A stretch of DNA of 64,000 nt from NCBI GenBank assembly GCA_963831155.1, contig CAWHOY010000006.1, positions 682,001-746,000 on the forward strand, in the 5' to 3' direction. Below are positions 51,757 to 60,952 of the stretch, in pieces (positions within the stretch are counted from its first letter, which is position 1; the number at the start of each line of letters is the position of its first letter). The notes under the pieces were generated by a model that was not told the DNA's origin, searched no databases, and saw nothing but the letters and a program-made list of their open reading frames with translations. A program made the translations under genes and the position numbers. Source of the stretch: CAVRXQ01 sp963831155. Lineage in GTDB: Bacteria > Actinomycetota > Acidimicrobiia > Acidimicrobiales > Bog-793.

Positions 51757-52179
51757 GTGGCGAGACCGTCGAAGTATCCAGAGGAGTTCCGTCAGGAAGC
51801 GGTGCAGATGGCTTTGGCGAGCGACGGATCGCGAGCCTCTGTGGCTCGGCGACTCGGGGTCAACGAGACCACGCTTCGCAACTGGATCCAGGATCACCTC
51901 GCTGAGGAAGCAAGGGCAGCCGATCCCTTGGCCGTGAGTCCCTCTGAGTTCGAGGAGCTTCGTCGACTCCGTCTTGAGGTGAAAGAACTCAAGATGGAGA
52001 AGGAGATCCTCAGAGATGCAGCCGCGTATTTCGCGCGGGAGACGATCCGCTCTGCCGCTTCCGGTTCGTCTCCGAGTACCGACACCGCTACGGAGTCAAG
52101 CGGCTCTGCCGGGTCCTCTCTGTCTCACGCTCGGGCTACTACGCCCAAACGCTCCGGCCGCCGTCAAAGAGGTCGCTGA
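51757..52179 (+). CDS. IS3 OrfA
   Basis: 140 residues from GTG. HTH: EFRQEAVQMALASDGSRAS, VARRLGVNETTLRNWIQDH. A leucine-zipper-like region follows (FEELRRLRLEVKELKMEKEI). After AAYFARETIR the OrfB frame (one base back) takes over, as in the usual -1 programmed frameshift; the OrfA frame then drifts to its stop. Confidence 0.9.
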   Translation: MARPSKYPEEFRQEAVQMALASDGSRASVARRLGVNETTLRNWIQDHLAEEARAADPLAVSPSEFEELRRLRLEVKELKMEKEILRDAAAYFARETIRSAASGSSPSTDTATESSGSAGSSLSHARATTPKRSGRRQRGR

Positions 52180-52754
52180 CAGACGCCCTCCTAGAAGAGG
52201 CGATCTGCGAGATCTACCTCGATTCACGCAGCACCTACGGGGCCCCAAGAATCCACGCCAAGCTCGCTCAACGAGGTGTTCGCTGCGGGAGGAAGCGAGT
52301 CGCCCGCCTCATGAAAAAACACCGCCTGGTCGGCGTGCATGCGAGGAAGCGCTGGAGAAGGTCCAAGCCCGGAGAGGCACGAGCTCCGGACCTGTGCCGG
52401 CGCGACTTCAACCCGTCTCGGCCCGACGAGATCTGGGCCGCAGACGTCACCCAGTTCCGGACCGGCCAAGGCTGGCTCCATCTCGCCACCGTTCTCGACC
52501 TGTGGTCGCGCCGGGTGATCGGCTGGTCGATGGGTCCTTCGGCCAGCACCGAGCTCGTCACAGACGCCCTCGTCATGGCTGCCGAGCGCCGGCGCCGCGA
52601 CCAGAGGGTCGTCCATCACTCAGACAGAGGATCTGCCTATACGTCGCTCGCTTTCTCAGAAAGAGTCACAGAACTCGGACTCGACCAGTCGTTTGGAAAG
52701 ACCGGCGATTGCTATGACAACGCGGCAGTCGAATCCTTCTTTGCGACTCTGAAG
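52035..52754 (+). pseudogene. IS3 OrfB, 5' part
   Basis: The -1 frame encodes FRFVSEYRHRYGVKRLCRVL, then the DDE core WAADVTQFRT (D), VHHSDRGSAYTS (D) and DNAAVESFFATLK (E), where IS256 interrupts it. The missing C-terminus is at 54554-54712. Confidence 0.9.
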
Positions 52755-52855
52755 GTTGACGTCTCTCAAAGTGGTGTAGAAGCCGGGATCCACCACTGAA
52801 GCGGATCACCGGGCGATCTTCGGTTGAACGACGAATTCGACCGAAGGAGAACCCG

Positions 52856-54091
52856 GTGATCCTTACGCAGTCTGATGTGTCCGAGCTTCTTGACGCGATC
52901 CGCGCCGGCGGCGACATCGACGTGATCCGCAGAGGCGTCGAGCTCGTCCTCCAAGCGCTCATCGACGCCGAGGCGACCGAAGTGATCGGCGCCGAACGTT
53001 ACGAACGCAATCCATCCCGTTCGACCTGGCGCAACGGGAGCCGTGAACGGCTCCTTGCGACCAAGGCCGGCGATGTCGACCTGAAGATCCCAAAGCTCCG
53101 CCAAGGGAGCTTTTTCCCTTCGATCCTCGAGCGGAGACGCCGGATCGACCGGGCGCTCTACGCCGTCGTCATGGAGGCCTACGTGCACGGGGTCTCGACG
53201 CGGAAGGTCGACGACTTGGTCGGGGCGCTCGGTGTCGCATCCGGGGTCTCGCGCTCTGAGGTGAGCCGGATCTGTGTCGCGCTCGATGCCGAGATGGCAG
53301 CCTTTAGGTCCCGTCCGCTTTCTTCAGTCGAGTTCCCCTATGTCTTTTTGGACGCCACCTACCTGAAAGGACGCGTCCAGAACCAGGTCGTCTCGCGAGC
53401 GGTCGTCGTTGCCACCGGGGTCTCGATGGAAGGCATGCGCGAGGCCCTCGGGTGCGCGGTCGGTGACTCCGAAGACGAGGCCTTTTGGACAGAGTTCTTG
53501 CGGTCGCTGCGCGGTCGCGGGCTTCATGGGGTGCGCCTCGTCATCTCGGATCACCACTTGGGACTGAACAAGGCGATCGGATCGGTCCTCATCGGGGCGG
53601 CGTGGCAGCGCTGCCGAGTTCATTTCATGCGCAACGTGTTGGCGAGGGTCCCGAGAGCGAGCCAGGAGATGGTCGCCGCCGCGATCCGGACGATCTTCGC
53701 CCAGCCCGACAAGGACACGGTCTTCGAGCAGTTCTCCCGCATCACCAAGACGCTCGAGGGGCAGTTCCCTGACGTCGCCCGAATGCTCGCCTCAGCGAGG
53801 GAAGACCTCTTGGCCTTTTCTGCGTTCCCCGTCGAGCACTGGCGAAAGCTCTGGTCGACGAACCCATTGGAACGGCTCCATCGCGAGGTGAAGCGCCGCT
53901 GTGACGTCGTCGGGGTCTTCCCGAACGACCAATCGATCGACCGTCTCGTCACCGCCGTCATCGTCGAGACCCACGACGAGTGGGCGGTCTCGGACCGGCG
54001 CTATCTCTCGGAGACCTCGATGGCGCGCCTTCGCCTCGAAGAGCACGCCCTGACGGCGCCGACGCGCCAAAGGCGGCGCCTCGCCAGCTGA
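52856..54091 (+). CDS. IS256 (mutator-type) transposase
   Basis: 411 residues from GTG after AAGGAGAA. ATEVIGAERYERNPSRSTWR, the DDE-bearing YVFLDATYLKGRVQNQVVSR and LVISDHHLGLNKAI, WQRCRVHFMRNVLARVP and the Glu-region ELLAF/WSTNPLERLHREVKRR identify the family. Complete. Confidence 0.93.
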   Translation: MILTQSDVSELLDAIRAGGDIDVIRRGVELVLQALIDAEATEVIGAERYERNPSRSTWRNGSRERLLATKAGDVDLKIPKLRQGSFFPSILERRRRIDRALYAVVMEAYVHGVSTRKVDDLVGALGVASGVSRSEVSRICVALDAEMAAFRSRPLSSVEFPYVFLDATYLKGRVQNQVVSRAVVVATGVSMEGMREALGCAVGDSEDEAFWTEFLRSLRGRGLHGVRLVISDHHLGLNKAIGSVLIGAAWQRCRVHFMRNVLARVPRASQEMVAAAIRTIFAQPDKDTVFEQFSRITKTLEGQFPDVARMLASAREDLLAFSAFPVEHWRKLWSTNPLERLHREVKRRCDVVGVFPNDQSIDRLVTAVIVETHDEWAVSDRRYLSETSMARLRLEEHALTAPTRQRRRLAS

Positions 54092-54109
54092 ACTCCTAGC
54101 TTGGGCGGC

Positions 54110-54445
54110 GTGGGCGCCGTTCCCGACTTGGACGTCGCGAAGATCCGCAAGTACTGCGAGAGCCGCGTCCCGAAGCGACTGCGCGACGAGTTGCGCGTCG
54201 AGTTCGGTGTGCGTGGCAAGTCGGTGACGATCTTCGACTGCCGACCACCGTGGCACCCGAACCTTCCCGAATGGTCGCGTCAGCCGATCGCACAGCTCCG
54301 TTACCAAGAGGCGACGAAGCTCTGGACTTTGTACTGGGCCGATCGCAACAGCCGCTGGCATCTCTACGACATGATCGACCCGGGCGGCGTCGACGAGCTT
54401 CTTCGCGAGATCGAAGACGATCCGACGTGCATCTTCTGGGGATGA
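54110..54445 (+). CDS. DUF3024 family passenger protein
   Basis: 111 residues from GTG (TTG 54101 possible). Family signature: VTIFDCRPPWHPN, IAQLRYQEATKLWTLYWADR, NSRWHLYDMIDPGG and the end EIEDDPTCIFWG. It lies 18 bp after the transposase stop and inside the IS256 ends, so it moves with the element. Function of DUF3024 is unknown. Confidence 0.8.
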   Translation: MGAVPDLDVAKIRKYCESRVPKRLRDELRVEFGVRGKSVTIFDCRPPWHPNLPEWSRQPIAQLRYQEATKLWTLYWADRNSRWHLYDMIDPGGVDELLREIEDDPTCIFWG

Positions 54446-54553
54446 TCACGCACCGCTGATCGCGCAGTTTTTCAACCGCCGACAACAAGACCTACGATCC
54501 CGCGAAGCCGAAGGTCACTTCTCCACCACTCGGCGGGACGTCATCCTCTGAAG

Positions 54554-54712
54554 CGAGAGCTCGCGTGGATTCACGCGACCAAACGTTGGAATACCCGAAC
54601 GGAACTGCGCACCGCGCTCTTCGAGTTCATCGAGGGCTTTTACAACCCGCAACGCATCCAACTGAGGCTTGGATACCTGAGCCCAATAGAGTTCGAGGAG
54701 AGAGTTGCTTAA
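54554..54712 (+). pseudogene. IS3 OrfB, 3' part
   Basis: Continues OrfB after IS256: RELAWIHATKRWNTRTELRT, FIEGFYNPQRIQLRLGYLSP, IEFEERVA then TAA. Joins in frame with 52754 when IS256 and one target copy are removed. Confidence 0.88.
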
Positions 54713-54739
54713 TAACCGCGTGTCCGCGGAACCGGGTCA

Positions 54740-55348
54740 ACTCCACCCTTCAGCTTCGAGTTGGAACAGTTGTTCTGGATGACCGAGGTCCTTTAGCCGA
54801 TGCGCGCCGAGATCTCGAAGCGAAGCGCCCACAGGGAGTGAGTCCCGCACGAGCCCACCTGCGGCCAACGAGACGAGAACCTGGCCCCCGTGGGCGACGG
54901 CCGCGACCCGCGCCGCGCGGTGCACCTCGAGTCCGACGAGACCGGATGCCGTCTCCGCGGCCTCACCGCTGTGGATGCCCATCCGCACGCGGACGTGCTC
55001 GTCGGCTGGCCACTCGTGTGACGACAGTGCCCGTTGCGTCTCGAGAACCGCCGACACGCAGGCACTCGGCGAGGAGAACACCACGAAGAACCCGTCTCCT
55101 TGGGTGCCCATTTCTTTGCCCTCATGGGCGGCGATGCCGGAACGGATGATCGAGTGATGATCGGTAAGGACGGCTGCGTAGGCGGCCTGACCGATGCGCC
55201 GCAGCATCTCGGTCGAGCCTTCGATGTCGGTGAACAGAAAGGTGAGCGTTTCCGTGGCCCAAAGCGTAAAAGGTCGGAGGCTGGGTGTGCGGATGCGGCG
55301 CACCGAATGCGGCGCTCCGGCGGAGTTCATCAGAGATGTCCTGATCAC
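54740..55348 (-). pseudogene. Class III cyclase gene, 5' part, cut by IS3
   Basis: Encodes a full cyclase catalytic domain: ETLTFLFTDIEGSTEMLRRI, GTQGDGFFVVFSSPSACVSA, VRVRMGIHSGEAAETASGLV, ending HPEQLFQLEAEG at the insertion. The ATPase part resumes at 51702 on the other side of IS3. The start is uncertain (ATG near 55330 or a TTG). A truncated product could still form a cyclase. Confidence 0.83.
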
Positions 55349-55591
55349 GCGCTCCGATCACCACGGCGATGGCTGGCTACAGGACCGTTCTGCAACCTTG
55401 TTCTCCCACCTTTGCCAAATGGATTCGCGCGCTCCACTTGCTGTCGCGAAGTCGAAGTCTCGCGGGAGGAAAAGTGTGGTCAAGCGAGGCGGTATCGTCT
55501 TTTCGCCCAGGTCGGAACCGGAATCGCTCGATTGCGGTTGTTGACGTCGCGAAGCCGCACCGCACGCGGCGATATTCGGTGAGGCGCGTCG

Positions 55592-58500
55592 GTGCTTCCT
55601 TCCACAAGCCGCCATCAACGTGTAGGCCGTGAGATGGCATTCGCCGCGGCTGCGCTGCTCGCGGCCGCCGGCGGGATCGGGTTCGCCTCATCGTCGCGAG
55701 TTGGCGCCGCGTCGATGCGCGCCGCAACGCTGACGCCGATCGGAATTGCTCCGCGCGTTCCGATCGGCCTCGAGCCACTCGGTGCATTGTCCGCGCAACG
55801 AGAGCTGTCGATCGCGGTGGCTCTTCGACCGCGAAATCCAGTTGCACTGCACAACTACGTGAGCGAACTCGCGCAGAGTGGTTCGCCCACCTACCACCGC
55901 TATCTCACTCCGGGTGAGTTCGCATCAGAGTTCGCACCTTCGATGAACGTGGTAAATGCGGTCGAACGTCTGCTACGCGCTGCGCACCTTCAAATAGGCA
56001 AAGTTGCCGAGAACCATCTCGTCATACCCGTTCGAGGGCATGTCTCCCAACTCGAGCGCGCGTTTCATACCCGGCTCCTTGGGTTTCGGGAGCGTGACGG
56101 TGAACTCGGCTGGGAAGCCGCCGGCGCGCCGCGTCTTGCCCGCGAGGTCGCCTCGTCGGTCTCGGCGGTCGTCGGTCTTAACAACGTGCTGTCGCCCCAT
56201 GCACTTTCCTTTTCCGTGCAGAAAGACGAGAACAGCGCGAGGGGAAAACTGCCGGCATCTGTCCCTCCGGTCGCCGGCGCTCCGTCGGCGTGCTCGGCAG
56301 CGCTTGCCACGGCGAAATCGGGGGACGGATGGACCGAGGACCAGATCGCCCAGGCGTACGGCTTGAACCGGTTGTACGCAGAGGGCGGACTCGGTGAAGG
56401 ACAGACGATTGACGTCTTAGAGCTCGAGCCGTACAAGCGAAGTGATCTCGCGTCTTTCGATCAGTGTTTCTTCGGGGCTTCGCACACAGCCCAGATGAAC
56501 GCCGTGCACGTCGACGGCTTCAATGCACTCGGCTCGGGGTCGGGTGAGGCGCTGCTCGACGTCGAGGTTCTGAGCGCGCTCGCGCCGAAGGCGACGATCG
56601 ACGTGTACGAGGCACCGAACACCTCGTACGGAGCGATCGACGCGTACGACGCGATGGTGAGCTCAGACAACGCCAACGTGATCTCGTCGAGCTGGGGAGA
56701 GTGCGAAACCGACATCCAGCTCGCCGCACCCGGGACCCAACAGGTCGAGAACTACCTCTTCGAAGAAGCCGCAGCCCAGGGACAGACGGTCTTTGCAGCA
56801 TCTGGTGACACCGGGTCCGACGATTGTGCAGGCACGCAATTCCACACCGACAAGGCGGAGCCGCCGTACCTCTCAGTCGACGATCCAGCCTCCCAACCCG
56901 ACGTCGTCGGGGTTGGAGGCACCTCACTGCTTTCCGATTCGCAACCCCTCGGCATCGACGACGAACGCGCCTGGAACGACGGACCGAACGGAGGGGGCGG
57001 CGGCGGCGGAATCTCCGACAGCTGGGCGAGCCCCGCCTGGCAGGCCGATTCCGGCGTGCCCGGGATCGCGAACCCGACCGGCAGGCTCGTGCCTGACGTG
57101 AGCGCCGATGCCGACGAAGACCACGGCATCACGATCTACCAGGCGAACCCCCAATCTGGGGCCGGGGTTCCATCCGGTTACGAGGGCTGGCAGACGATCG
57201 GCGGCACGTCGGGGGCAGCGCCGATATGGGCGGCGATCGTCGCCGACATCGCGTCCTCGGGTGCCGTCTGTCCGGGATTGCCGTCGCGCCCCGGAGGCGC
57301 GGACCTGGGGTTCGTCGCGCCGGAGCTCTACGCGGTCGCATCGACCGACTACTCGGCTGCGTTCGACAACGTCATCATCGGCAACAACGACGTCTACAGA
57401 CTGGGTCTCGGCTACTCAGCGACGCCTGGCTTCAACCTCACGGCGGGTCTCGGATCTCCGAACGTGACGAACCCTTCCGGACCAGGACTCGCGCAGCTGC
57501 TCTGTCAGGTGGCGACGAGCCGGATTGTCGGGCTGCCGGACCCAGTCACATCCGGGCTGTCACCGTCGGCGGTCGGACCGACGAGCGGAGGAAACACCGT
57601 CACGATCGCGGGAAGCGGCTTCCAGCCGACGGCGAACGCGAAGGTGGCGGTCAGCTTCGGATCGGCCGTCGCGACCGTGCAATCGGTCTCTGCGACCTCG
57701 TTGACCGTGACGGTGCCCACATCCCCCCTTGCGCCAGCGAGCGCGACGAACGCCGCCGCAGGCACCGTCGACGTCGTCGTGACGGTGTCCGACGCGGCGG
57801 GGACATCGTCGAGCGCCACTTCGCTCGCGACGCAGTACCAGTACGTCGACGAACAGCCCTTGGGCACGCTCACGCCGAGTGTTTCGGGCATCGGACCATC
57901 GGGCGGCAATGTCTCGGGTGGGAATCAGGTCGCGATCTACGGGAGCGGATTCGCTCCGGGAAGCGTCGAACGGGTGACCTTCGGAGGTATCCCGGCAGAA
58001 AGCTTCACTGTTGTCCGCGCAGACATGGTGAGCGCCGTGGTGCCACCCGAGTCCTCGACGACCGCGTGTGCCGGCGGCATCGGATTCGAACCGACGACGG
58101 TCTGCCAAGTCGAAGTCGTGGTGACAACGACAGCTGGCGCGAGCGCGACGGACCCCATTCTGCCGTCCGAGGTGGGTCCCGTCGTCTTCGGTCCACAAGG
58201 CGTCTACGAGACGACGCGCGGTTTCGAATCCGCCCCGGCGTCGACCGAGTACGACTACGCGCCGTCGCCGGCGATCACCTCGATCAGCCCGAGTCCGACG
58301 CCACCTTCTGGGCAGAGCCCCATCGTCATCAATGGCTCGGGATTCTCGTTGGTGACATTCGATTGGGTGAACTTCGGCCCGCCGAAAAACGTCGCGAGCC
58401 AAGCGCTCCGCATCTTGTCGATCAGTCCGACGGAGATCACGATCCGCCCGCCCGGCGCCCCGGCGAGCGATGCGAACCCGACCTCTCTTCCCGGCGGCGT

Positions 58501-59416
58501 CAGCGTCGAGACCGCTTCGGGAGTGACGAACGTGGCGCAGCTGTTCTACGCCGGCACGCCGCAGCTAGAGAACCTGTCGCTGTCCGGGGGCTCGACTCGT
58601 GGCGGCACGAGGCTTCAGCTCGACGGATTGGGACTGGGAGACGTGACGTCGGTCGCTTTCGTCGGCGAGCTTGAGGGTGCACCGTCGGTGACGGTGACGA
58701 CGTCGGGCATTCGGCATGACAGCGCGACGAAGCTCGATGTCGTCACACCGCCGCACGCCTCGGGTCCGGTCGCCGTCGTTCCCTGCTCGGCCGCCGGCTG
58801 TGCGCATTCGCGGCGAAACATCGACACATTCGTCTTCTATTCGCCGTCCGGTCGCACACTGTCCGGCTTCGCGCCCTCCCACGGCGGTGCGGATGGTGGA
58901 ACCGTGGTCACCGTGTTCGGAAAGGACGTTTCGTCGGCGGGCGCGGTCAGGTTCGGCAGGAACTCATCGACCGAATTCGTGCAGAGCTCGACGTACTCGA
59001 CGAACGACCCCGACGTGATCGCTGTTGTCTCGCCACCGGGGCCAGCTCGCGAGATGGTGGCGGTTTCGGTAGCCGTGCGCGGTGGAAGAGCGCGCTTGGT
59101 GGCGCCGAGACGTTTCCGGTACGAACCGAGCACGCCGAGCGCGCCAGCAGATGTCACCGTCTCGAACACTTCGTCTGGTCTCGCGCTCAGTTGGCGACCA
59201 CCGCTCAGCGACGGGGGATCGTCCTTGACTGGATACGTCATCACCGCGACGACCCGAGGCTCGTCGCCTGAGACTTTTAGGTTGTCCGCGAAAGCACGAT
59301 CGTTCGAGCTGGCGAAGCTTTCCCCTCGACACACGTACGAACTCACGGTCGCGGCAACCAATGCCGATTTCGGGCGCGGTCCGGTTTCGACCACATCGGT
59401 GACGATTCCCGGCTAG
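55592..59416 (+). CDS. Secreted S53 (sedolisin/kumamolisin) peptidase with TIG and FN3 repeats
   Basis: 1274 residues from GTG (ATG 55634 possible), with a signal peptide. Residues ~60-190 are the pro-kumamolisin activation domain (HNYVSELAQSGSPTYHRYLT). The peptidase domain has the catalytic Glu319 and Asp323 in GSGEALLDVEV, SSSWGECE, and Ser540 in GGTSGAAPIWAAI; GFNLTAGLGSPN closes the domain. Then about five TIG/IPT-type modules (each with GG-type starts such as PTSGGNTVTIAGSGF) and a final FN3 module (PSAPADVTVSNTSSGLALSW). An acid-active extracellular endopeptidase with long adhesive-type stalk is likely. Confidence 0.92.
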   Translation: MLPSTSRHQRVGREMAFAAAALLAAAGGIGFASSSRVGAASMRAATLTPIGIAPRVPIGLEPLGALSAQRELSIAVALRPRNPVALHNYVSELAQSGSPTYHRYLTPGEFASEFAPSMNVVNAVERLLRAAHLQIGKVAENHLVIPVRGHVSQLERAFHTRLLGFRERDGELGWEAAGAPRLAREVASSVSAVVGLNNVLSPHALSFSVQKDENSARGKLPASVPPVAGAPSACSAALATAKSGDGWTEDQIAQAYGLNRLYAEGGLGEGQTIDVLELEPYKRSDLASFDQCFFGASHTAQMNAVHVDGFNALGSGSGEALLDVEVLSALAPKATIDVYEAPNTSYGAIDAYDAMVSSDNANVISSSWGECETDIQLAAPGTQQVENYLFEEAAAQGQTVFAASGDTGSDDCAGTQFHTDKAEPPYLSVDDPASQPDVVGVGGTSLLSDSQPLGIDDERAWNDGPNGGGGGGGISDSWASPAWQADSGVPGIANPTGRLVPDVSADADEDHGITIYQANPQSGAGVPSGYEGWQTIGGTSGAAPIWAAIVADIASSGAVCPGLPSRPGGADLGFVAPELYAVASTDYSAAFDNVIIGNNDVYRLGLGYSATPGFNLTAGLGSPNVTNPSGPGLAQLLCQVATSRIVGLPDPVTSGLSPSAVGPTSGGNTVTIAGSGFQPTANAKVAVSFGSAVATVQSVSATSLTVTVPTSPLAPASATNAAAGTVDVVVTVSDAAGTSSSATSLATQYQYVDEQPLGTLTPSVSGIGPSGGNVSGGNQVAIYGSGFAPGSVERVTFGGIPAESFTVVRADMVSAVVPPESSTTACAGGIGFEPTTVCQVEVVVTTTAGASATDPILPSEVGPVVFGPQGVYETTRGFESAPASTEYDYAPSPAITSISPSPTPPSGQSPIVINGSGFSLVTFDWVNFGPPKNVASQALRILSISPTEITIRPPGAPASDANPTSLPGGVSVETASGVTNVAQLFYAGTPQLENLSLSGGSTRGGTRLQLDGLGLGDVTSVAFVGELEGAPSVTVTTSGIRHDSATKLDVVTPPHASGPVAVVPCSAAGCAHSRRNIDTFVFYSPSGRTLSGFAPSHGGADGGTVVTVFGKDVSSAGAVRFGRNSSTEFVQSSTYSTNDPDVIAVVSPPGPAREMVAVSVAVRGGRARLVAPRRFRYEPSTPSAPADVTVSNTSSGLALSWRPPLSDGGSSLTGYVITATTRGSSPETFRLSAKARSFELAKLSPRHTYELTVAATNADFGRGPVSTTSVTIPG

Positions 59417-59531
59417 CGCTCGCTCTCGTGACGCTCGACCCTGTCGAGAAACGACCCGCTGCGTACACTCGCCGTTGCAGTCCTTTCCTGTCGCGCTTGG
59501 CACCCAATGAGTTCAGGAGGTCGATTCGTCG

Positions 59532-60287
59532 ATGAAAGGCGAGCTGTGTTCAGAGATCGTCAGCCTCGAAGGCTTCAACGAAGACGCGATCGAGGCCTAC
59601 TTCACGCGGCCCGTCGGGGAGGGCTCCGTGCCCGGTGTCGTCGTCGTCCATCACATGCCCGGCTGGGACGAGTGGACCGCCGCGGTCACGTTCAAGCTCG
59701 CCTTCCACGGCTATGCGGCGATCGCGCCGCACCTGTACTCGCGCCTCGGTCCCGGACGCTGGGACGACCTCGCCGCGGCGGCGCGGGCGGATGGCGGCGT
59801 CGCCGACGATCAGGTCGTCGGGGACGTCGAGGGATCGGCCGCTTTCTTGCGCAATCAGCCCGAGTCGAACGGCAAGGTCGGAATGATCGGCTTCTGCTCC
59901 GGGGGACGCCAGGTTTACTACGTGGCCTGCACGTCCGAAGCCCTCGACGCGGCCGTCGACTGCTGGGGCGGACGGGTGATCATGCCCGCCGAGGAACTTA
60001 CCGAGAAGCAGCCGGTGTCACCGTTCGATCTCACCGCCGAAATGCACTGCCCGATACTCGGTATCTTCGGCAACGACGACCAGTACCCGACGCCGGCCGA
60101 GGTCGACGAGATCGAAGCGGCTTTGAAGAAGTTCGGCAAGGATTACGAGTTCCACCGCTACGACGGAGCGGGGCACGGATTCTTCGCCACCGACCGCGAA
60201 ATGTATCGACCGGTTCAGGCCGTCGACGGCTGGCAGAAGGTGTTCGCGTTCTTTGAAAAGCACCTGCAGAACACGACCAAATCCTGA
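59532..60287 (+). CDS. Dienelactone hydrolase family protein
   Basis: 251 residues from ATG after AGGAGG. Alpha/beta hydrolase with PGVVVVHHMPGWDEW, nucleophile GFCSGGRQVYY (Cys), acid GIFGNDDQYPT (Asp) and GAGHGF (His), the Cys-Asp-His triad of this family. Could open lactone or ester intermediates. The next gene (DUF6295) follows closely on the same strand. Confidence 0.92.
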   Translation: MKGELCSEIVSLEGFNEDAIEAYFTRPVGEGSVPGVVVVHHMPGWDEWTAAVTFKLAFHGYAAIAPHLYSRLGPGRWDDLAAAARADGGVADDQVVGDVEGSAAFLRNQPESNGKVGMIGFCSGGRQVYYVACTSEALDAAVDCWGGRVIMPAEELTEKQPVSPFDLTAEMHCPILGIFGNDDQYPTPAEVDEIEAALKKFGKDYEFHRYDGAGHGFFATDREMYRPVQAVDGWQKVFAFFEKHLQNTTKS

Positions 60288-60317
60288 GTGACGAACAGCC
60301 TCGGAAGGAAGATCTCG

Positions 60318-60602
60318 ATGTGCACATCGATAACCGAACGGATCGACGTCATCGCCCACGGGCGCGGAAGGAGCGAATGGACTCCGCTCTTGTCTGCCGT
60401 CGTCTATTACGACCACCCCGCGCGGGCGACGTCTGAGCACGCGATGGTGATCGACCTGCGCGGCGCAGAGGATTCGCCGTCATCTCGGGTTGTGATCGAG
60501 ATGAGCGCGGCGTCGGCCGCCGAGCTCGCGCGGACGATCCAACGCGTGCTCTCGACCGAGCCCGCGAGTGGCGATCTCGCCCGTGCCTCTGCCGGCGTCT
60601 GA
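60318..60602 (+). CDS. DUF6295-like protein
   Basis: 94 residues from ATG 60318 (GGAAGGAAG upstream; GTG 60288 is possible). CTSITERIDVIAHGRGRSEW, AVVYYDHPARATSEHAMVID and RVVIEMSAASAAELARTIQ follow the pattern I recall for this small actinobacterial family. Unknown function; probably cotranscribed with the hydrolase. Confidence 0.7.
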   Translation: MCTSITERIDVIAHGRGRSEWTPLLSAVVYYDHPARATSEHAMVIDLRGAEDSPSSRVVIEMSAASAAELARTIQRVLSTEPASGDLARASAGV

Positions 60603-60649
60603 GTCCTCGTCGACATCCGAAAATACGACCTCGTCCGCGGGGAGTAGCT

Positions 60650-60952
60650 TCAGCGTCCCTCGACGAGTCGCGGCACGCTGACCATTGTGGAGGGCGGGGA
60701 CTCGACCAGTTCAGTGACCGCAGACACGTACCTCGCGTACCATGCCGTCGTGACGAAGTCAGCAAATTGCTCGGCGTCGCTCCAGTACTCAAACAGATAA
60801 GAGGCTTCTCGCTCCGTCGCTGAGGTGGACCACGCGATGAACTCTCTTCCGGTCGCGCTCGTGTTGTCGAGAAGCATCTCAAACAGATGGAAGAGCTCTT
60901 CGCGTTTGCCGGATCGGGTCACGTATTCCGTCATGAGCGTCATCTGGCTCAC
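60650..60952 (-). CDS. ABM-like small monooxygenase domain protein
   Basis: 100 residues from GTG overlapping the desaturase stop (GTGA). LMTEYVTRSGKREELFHLFE, SYLFEYWSDAEQFADFVTT and a C-terminal strand match antibiotic-biosynthesis-monooxygenase-like dimeric barrels. The overlap implies coupled translation with the desaturase. Confidence 0.7.
   Translation of the reverse strand: MSQMTLMTEYVTRSGKREELFHLFEMLLDNTSATGREFIAWSTSATEREASYLFEYWSDAEQFADFVTTAWYARYVSAVTELVESPPSTMVSVPRLVEGR

Larger units (their letters stand above)
52755..54545 (+). mobile_element. IS256-family element with passenger gene
   Basis: 1791 bp. Left end begins GTTGACGTC and right end (reverse strand) GATGACGTC; the similarity extends through AGTGGTG.AGAAG in both. 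Flanked by an 8-bp target duplication CTCTGAAG (52747-52754, 54546-54553) within IS3 orfB. Carries the transposase and a DUF3024 gene. Confidence 0.9.
51703..54739 (+). mobile_element. IS3-family element interrupted by IS256
   Basis: Ends are imperfect inverted repeats (TGCCCCGCTTTCGTGGACAC versus TGACCCGGTTCCGCGGACAC) with a 3-bp target duplication ACT (51700-51702 and 54740-54742). Without the nested IS256 and its duplication it would be 1238 bp, normal for IS3. Confidence 0.88.

Noticed and set aside
57226..58674. Long open frame (482 codons) overlapping the S53 peptidase gene
   Set aside because: Arg-rich, low-complexity translation in a high-GC coding region; a shadow of the real gene.
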